A DNA stretch of 64,000 bases, from NCBI GenBank assembly GCA_024704765.1, contig JAKMXF010000299.1, positions 1,154,863-1,218,862 of the forward strand, read 5' to 3'. The translations under genes were made by a program, and so were the position numbers. The notes beneath the pieces were generated by a model that saw only the letters and a program-made list of their open reading frames with translations, was not told where the DNA came from and did no database searches. Below, piece after piece: positions 59,231 to 64,000 of the stretch (position 1 is the first letter of the stretch; every line of letters begins with the position of its first letter). This DNA comes from Oopsacas minuta. Its lineage: Eukaryota > Porifera > Hexactinellida > Lyssacinosida > Leucopsacidae.

Positions 59231-61499
59231 ATCTATAAAGCTTATTAGGAAATTATATACTCGGTGAAACCGATTCCTTTCCTGCAGATTTCATAAATCT
59301 CCTCAATATATTCTACAAGGTACCAGTGTACACATCTTAAAAAGTCTCTTTCTGCACTGTGGAAATTTTTCTTCAGTTTTTTTGTTATGTATTTCACTGG
59401 TGCGATTTGAGTGAATTCTATAATTTATGGTTGCAGTTTTTTTGGCTGAAACGAATTTTCAAATCGTAACTATCGAATGTTTAACACGCTACTCGAGTCG
59501 CTGCCAAGCATTTTTACTTTTCTGGATAAAATGCTTAGGTTCCAGTTATTTTAGTGGCCTATTTGAGTTGTATAGCGTGTTTACCATAAGCCTTTTAGAG
59601 ATGGGGCACAAGTAAATATATGCAGCTTGTTTGATTTAAATCATTATTCAAATCTCCTTACAAATTCAAAAAAACTATTCATTTCGTGATTTTATTGGAA
59701 CAAATAACTATTTATTATGTTTTGTCAGTTGTTAGTGTCAGATATAGGATTGTAGGTCTTCCATTGAATTATAATATTTCATACTTGGCGCTATTAGATC
59801 GGCTGCTTGGGAGAGAATTTTGCAACATTTAGTTTTGTTCATTCCAAAGTGAGGAATAAGCCTGGAACGAATATAACAGGAAAACATCTATTTTTTATAA
59901 GCTGCTAAATACTCATTAATGGGTAAACCCTTCATTTTAGAGTGACGAATATTAAGGCTGTATTAACTTCAGGACGAGATTGGCTAATTCCGTGTTATTT
60001 TATTTATTCTCTTTTATCAAAATGTGGGTAACACATCGTTAATTAACAACAGAGTAAAACAATAAGGTTTAAATATTTTAATATAGATGGTAAATTGTAT
60101 TAATAAAAACTCATATATTTTTGAGTTTCCAACCCTGCTTATAAGTGGCAGGCTGACAGCTTATCTCGTAGTTCCTTTTGGGGACATAACTTAATGGTGA
60201 TGGACTGCTTACTAGTGCTTAGAGATGTTCATATCTGACTCATATTTCTAATATTTTGTGAACTTATAAAATTGTGAGGCTCCAAAATTTCCAAGGGTGC
60301 CACTACTCACATTGCATATTTCCTGGTTATTTGCTTATTCCAAGAATGTGTATACAATAGATACCATATATAACAAGCCAGGTAGCGTTCCATAGGGTGT
60401 GGCTTGGGGTACGGTTGAGCGTCCCGCCCTAGGCGACTCTTATAGAGTCTGAAGTACTCTCTTAAAGGCCTGAATATATTCAATGGTATTTATCAGCAGC
60501 GTAGAAATTGGAGGAGCCGCTCGCCATAGTGAATTTTGATATGTATCATAAAAATATTTTTATCGATGTTTGCATATCTATCATATATGGTGATTTTGAA
60601 TTATTGGGGTAGTTATTCTCAGGATCATAGGGTCCTGAAAGTACAATCCCAAGATCCTAGTATCCTAACATTATTTCTGGGACCCTAGAGTCCTAGTCTA
60701 AATATTTGCTCCAGGACTATATACTTGCTTATGGATATTTAACTTAATATTTCTACTATTAAACAGAATTTGTTTTCTCTATAATCCAATCAAGCACTAT
60801 ACCAGTTATACAGATAATGTACTGAAATGCTCTTATCCTGCGGTAATGTAAATGAAAGAAACTAATCAAAATATAAATACACTAATCTGATAAAATAAGT
60901 TTCAAAAATACTCTAAATATCGGGTCCTAGATATAATTTTCCTGTATATCGGTCATATATGATGATATTTTCAATTTTTGAATAACTTTAATTTAATCAA
61001 TGTTGGCTAGGAATGTGAAATTGAAATTGAAAGTTTAGTCATTTTCAATTAATATCCAAAATGAAATTGGTGTTTTTCTATTTATAGTAAAACCCCAGCC
61101 ATCCTTGGGTTTTAATTATTGATCCGGTGATAATGGAGCCCACTAACTTGTCATTTTAGTACAGTAGAATTCGGATAAGATATGCCTAGGGTTGACAGAT
61201 TTGGAATTGATGAAAACCGGACACATCGATTTGCATATTATAATGCAGTACAAACTCCATTAATGCAAAGCCTGATCTTTAATGCGGAAATTTATCATCT
61301 ATGGTGAATGCTGTATTTATATTCGGCCATACTAGACACGACCAGAAGTAGAAATGCTAGAGCAAAGGCTCAAAATAGTAGGTATAGGTGTATAAAGTTA
61401 AATGGGTGGTGATTACTTTGTCAGACATTTTTCGTTGAGTTGAATAGTAAATTGTCTAGTATTGAACTGGAAGAAATTAGTTATATTTAAAAGATTAAA
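59231..61499. other. Downstream of EFL1, no recognised gene
   Basis: AT-rich sequence with short chance frames only. A patch at 60615-60710 repeats GGGTCC/GATCC/CTAGG words (GGACCCTAGAGTCCTAG) without clear periodicity. A pogo-like word (CAGTAGAATTCGGATAAG) is at 61161. No clear AATAAA lies directly after the EFL1 stop. Confidence 0.4.
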
Positions 61500-61577
61500 C
61501 AGTAGACTCCGCTTAATAAACATCGGGGCCCAAGGCATTCTGACTCGATTAACTGGGGGTAATTTTACACTGCGTAT
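61500..61577 (+). repeat. Truncated pogo/Tigger terminus interrupted by mariner
   Basis: CAGTAGACTCCGCTTAATAA and GATTAACTGGG recall the termini of the pogo element at 43557 (CAGTCTACTCCGGTTAATC). The mariner element inserted at TA 61578-61579 cuts it. Confidence 0.45.
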
Positions 61578-61579
61578 TA

Positions 61580-62915
61580 CTACGGGCGTTCAATAAGTAA
61601 TCGTTATTCCAAATTTTGTAAGTCGGAATATTTCGACCCAGATCAAACTGAATTTTCCAACAACAATCCATCTATTGTGAGTTCAATAATGCTAAGCATT
61701 TTTGATTCTGATGTCTCGTTCTAATATTGTACCTATTTACATTTCGACAGTTTATTATAGTAACATTTTAATGGCTTCAAAGAGTACAGATTTCAAAATT
61801 GAGCAGAGAGCATATGTGAAGATCAGAACACTGCTGAAAGTTTCACCTACAGATGTCCACAAAGATTTTGAGTAAGTTTATAAGGATACAGCACTTCTAT
61901 ATTCCACTGTTGTTGATTGGGCTAGACGCTTTCGTGAAGGTAGAGTGCCCATTGAAGATGGGGCAAGAATAGGGAGACCAGTTTCCAGCGCCAGTGACAA
62001 AATATCATTGAGGTATTCCTGTTACTTGAAGAAGACCCTCATATCACGCTTGTGGAGATAGCTGATGCAGTTGGGATCTCAACGGGAACTGCTCAAGCTA
62101 TTGTACATGATAATATGAAATTCCGAAAGATCTGTGCTCGATTGGTGCCGCATTTACTAACTCAGGCCCAGAAAGCAAAGAGGATCCAATGCGCTACTAA
62201 ATTGCTCTCTGAGTTTGATCGAGCTGATTCGAAGGTTATTTGAGATAGTAACATGTGATGAAACTTGGGGTCGTTATTCTGAGCCTTTATCAAAAGAAGC
62301 AAACAAGGTATGGGTGGCAAAAGGACAGGACCCACCAATGATCCCTCGACATGACTATCGGGACCCGAAGGTTATGTACTGTATATTTTTTTTCTAATGG
62401 TCCAGTTTGCCAGATTTGTGTCCCCAAATATCAAACAATAACAGGCTCCTTCTACACCAAACCAATGAGTGTCTAACAGAGGTTGAATAATTATACCAAA
62501 ATCGACGGCCAAGGACTGGAACTCGTGGATTGCGAATATTGCATGATAACGCCCGACCGCACAAGACAAAGCTGGTTAGATAAAAGTTGGAAGCTATGAA
62601 GATTATGGAGCTGGGTCACCTCCCTACTCGCCAGATCTAGCTCCCTGTGACTTTTGGTTGTTTCCAAAGCTAAAGAAACATCTATTAGGCAGGAAATTCG
62701 AGAGTCGAGCTCAGATAAGATCGGCAATTTTCCAGTATATGAAAGGTGTACCAACCGAAGACCACAAAAAAGTACTTTTCGATTGGATAAAAAGGCTGAA
62801 ATTGGTTTTACAGCACGAAGGGGAATACTTTGAGAAACTCCATCACTGATACACAATTATGCTAGAAAGATTTAGAATTACAATGTGATAACGACTACTT
62901 ATTGAACGCCCGTAG
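61580..62915 (+). mobile_element. mariner transposon, full length
   Basis: A 1336-bp element with TA on each side (61578-61579 and 62916-62917). The left end is CTACGGGCGTTCAATAAGTA and the right end, read inward, is the same 20 bases. Good end identity suggests a younger insertion than most neighbours, although the transposase is already broken. Confidence 0.93.
61771..62849 (+). pseudogene. mariner transposase, frameshifted
   Basis: Starts MASKSTDFKIEQRAYVKI at 61771. It shows the paired helix-turn-helix (TVVDWARRFREG; VEIADAVGISTGTAQAI), then VTCDETW (first Asp), LHDNARPHKTKLV (second Asp) and YSPDLAPCDFWLFPKLKKHL (third Asp), the mariner D,D34D pattern. It ends LQHEGEYFEKLHH and stops at 62849. 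One in-frame stop near residue 32 and several frameshifts inactivate it. Confidence 0.93.
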
Positions 62916-62925
62916 TAGTATGCAG

Positions 62926-62975
62926 TGGTGTACCGTGACAAATTTGAGTGAGGAGGGGGGGGGGTAGTGGCTAAA
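62926..62975 (+). repeat. hAT-like terminal fragment
   Basis: CAGTGGTGTACCGTGACAAA followed by a G-rich run (62954-62966) resembles hAT ends. It directly adjoins the mariner duplication. No partner end was found. Confidence 0.35.
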
Positions 62976-63047
62976 CCCGGCTAAGGACAGTATTTACTAT
63001 AAATTATAACACATGACCAAAGCCTACTAGACTATATATGAGGCCTG

Positions 63048-63786
63048 ACTATATATATGTTGCAGTGTAAATGCGAGTTTGGTATGATTGCAATCACACC
63101 AACTACCTGGTGTACTTGCAGTCGCACTGGTGTATCCGCAATCAGACCAACCTATTGGTGTAAGTGCGAGCTGTGAATAGAATCAATATAAGTATATTGC
63201 GTATTCATTGTTTTCCGTAGCTCATTTTATAGAATGAAAGTCACTATAGATGATATCATTGACATGGCTAGTTTGATGTTTATCAAACACAGTTTACGCA
63301 AGTATAGATGATTATTTCCCAATTTCTAATTTTGATACCTGGATGACATTTTGATATATCCAAGTATAAATACTCAATTCTCCGAATAATCTTTTGGGAA
63401 ATAATTATATTTTGAAGCTTTAAAGATGTTTAACCCAGGGACTCAATCTAGAAATAATCATTCTGAACTTCAATCTAATCACTTTAGAATTTTTGTAATT
63501 CCATTATGATAGTAATATGCGTAGGATGATTGTTAGTATATTGTTAGTACCTTAGCCTAATTATCCCAATTTAGGATTACTCATATTCCATATAGCAGAG
63601 ATCTGTAATAAAATATACCCAATATTAATTCTATTCGCAGCTCGCACTTACACCAATAGGTTGGTGTGATTGCGAGTACACCAGTGCGATTGCAAGTACA
63701 CTAGGTAGTTGGTGTGATTGCGGGTACACTCGTGTGATTGCAATCACACCAAACTCGCATTTACACTGCAACATATATATATATAT
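63048..63786. mobile_element. MITE with about 130-bp inverted termini built of 20-nt units
   Basis: The left arm (63048-63183) and right arm (63630-63786) are reverse complements starting TATATATGTTGCAGTG and running to GGTGTAAGTGCGAGCTG. Within each arm, units of about 20 nt (GGTGTACTTGCAATCGCACT and variants) repeat. The right arm has one unit more and contains the palindrome GTGTGATTGCAATCACAC. The interior (63184-63629) is non-coding. Confidence 0.75.
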
Positions 63787-63912
63787 GTACCGAACTGTCC
63801 GTATCCTGGTACAACCACTGTGTTATATCGATTTTTTAACACGGTATTTATATATTATATCATCATACCTTTATTTTTCTCAGTACTTGTAAATATAGTA
63901 TAAAATAACATA

Positions 63913-64000
63913 CAGTCAAGTTTGTCTATAACGGTCACTGAAGGGACTGGCCAAAAGTGCCGTACGGGTGGCGGAATAGAGAGGTTGACCGTTATATACT
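63913..64000 (+). repeat. pogo/Tigger-type terminus running off the right edge
   Basis: After TA (63911-63912) the sequence begins CAGTCAAGTTTGTCTATAAC followed by GGTCACTG and, near the end, GACCGTTATA. This is the layout of pogo-family ends; the remainder lies outside the window. Confidence 0.5.

Overview
The window is AT-rich, gene-poor nuclear DNA of a eukaryote. Spliceosomal introns (GTAAGT and GTAATT donors, pyrimidine-rich AG acceptors) and animal-type DNA transposons (hAT, Tc1/mariner, pogo/Tigger, Transib/RAG1-like) suggest an invertebrate animal or an animal parasite with fast-evolving proteins. I cannot name the species. No rRNA, tRNA, CRISPR array or prokaryotic signal was found.

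Only two host genes are recognisable, both on the + strand and both in ribosome biogenesis. WDR3 (UTP12/DIP2; small-subunit processome) is assembled from three exons at 2004-4060, 19442-19627 and 39293-39599. They join in phase and are separated by introns of 15.4 and 19.7 kb. EFL1 (RIA1; late 60S maturation GTPase) is an uninterrupted 1031-codon gene at 56135-59230.

Nearly everything else is transposon debris, often nested. In WDR3 intron 1 (9.2-14.9 kb) a minus-strand hAT was entered by a second hAT, which was entered by a Tc1-like element. In WDR3 intron 2 a ZMYM1-type hAT (21762-27837, 8-bp duplication AATATAGG) carries a 3.1-kb Transib/RAG1-superfamily transposon (24468-27579, 5-bp duplication CTTTA). 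Further along are a second Tc1-like element (37.6-39.0 kb), an unclassified transposon with long terminal inverted repeats (40.8-43.0 kb), a pogo/Tigger element (43.6-45.7 kb), a hAT carrying a pogo-type MITE (47.8-50.3 kb), a second RAG1-like element (50.3-53.5 kb), a mariner (61.6-62.9 kb) and several MITEs and dispersed repeats.

The main find is the RAG1-like family. Copy 1 has an uninterrupted 710-aa transposase with the D-D-E triad and the CxxC/HxxxxH zinc-ligand pattern of RAG1. Its termini begin with CACAGTG, the canonical V(D)J signal heptamer. Copy 2 has equivalent termini. In both copies a short A(A/T)TAGG block lies 14 nt from the heptamer at the 5' end and 23 nt from it at the 3' end. 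Two further decayed copies (about 46-47.2 kb and 34.4-35.6 kb, both minus strand) show a long-resident family. No RAG2-like partner is visible.
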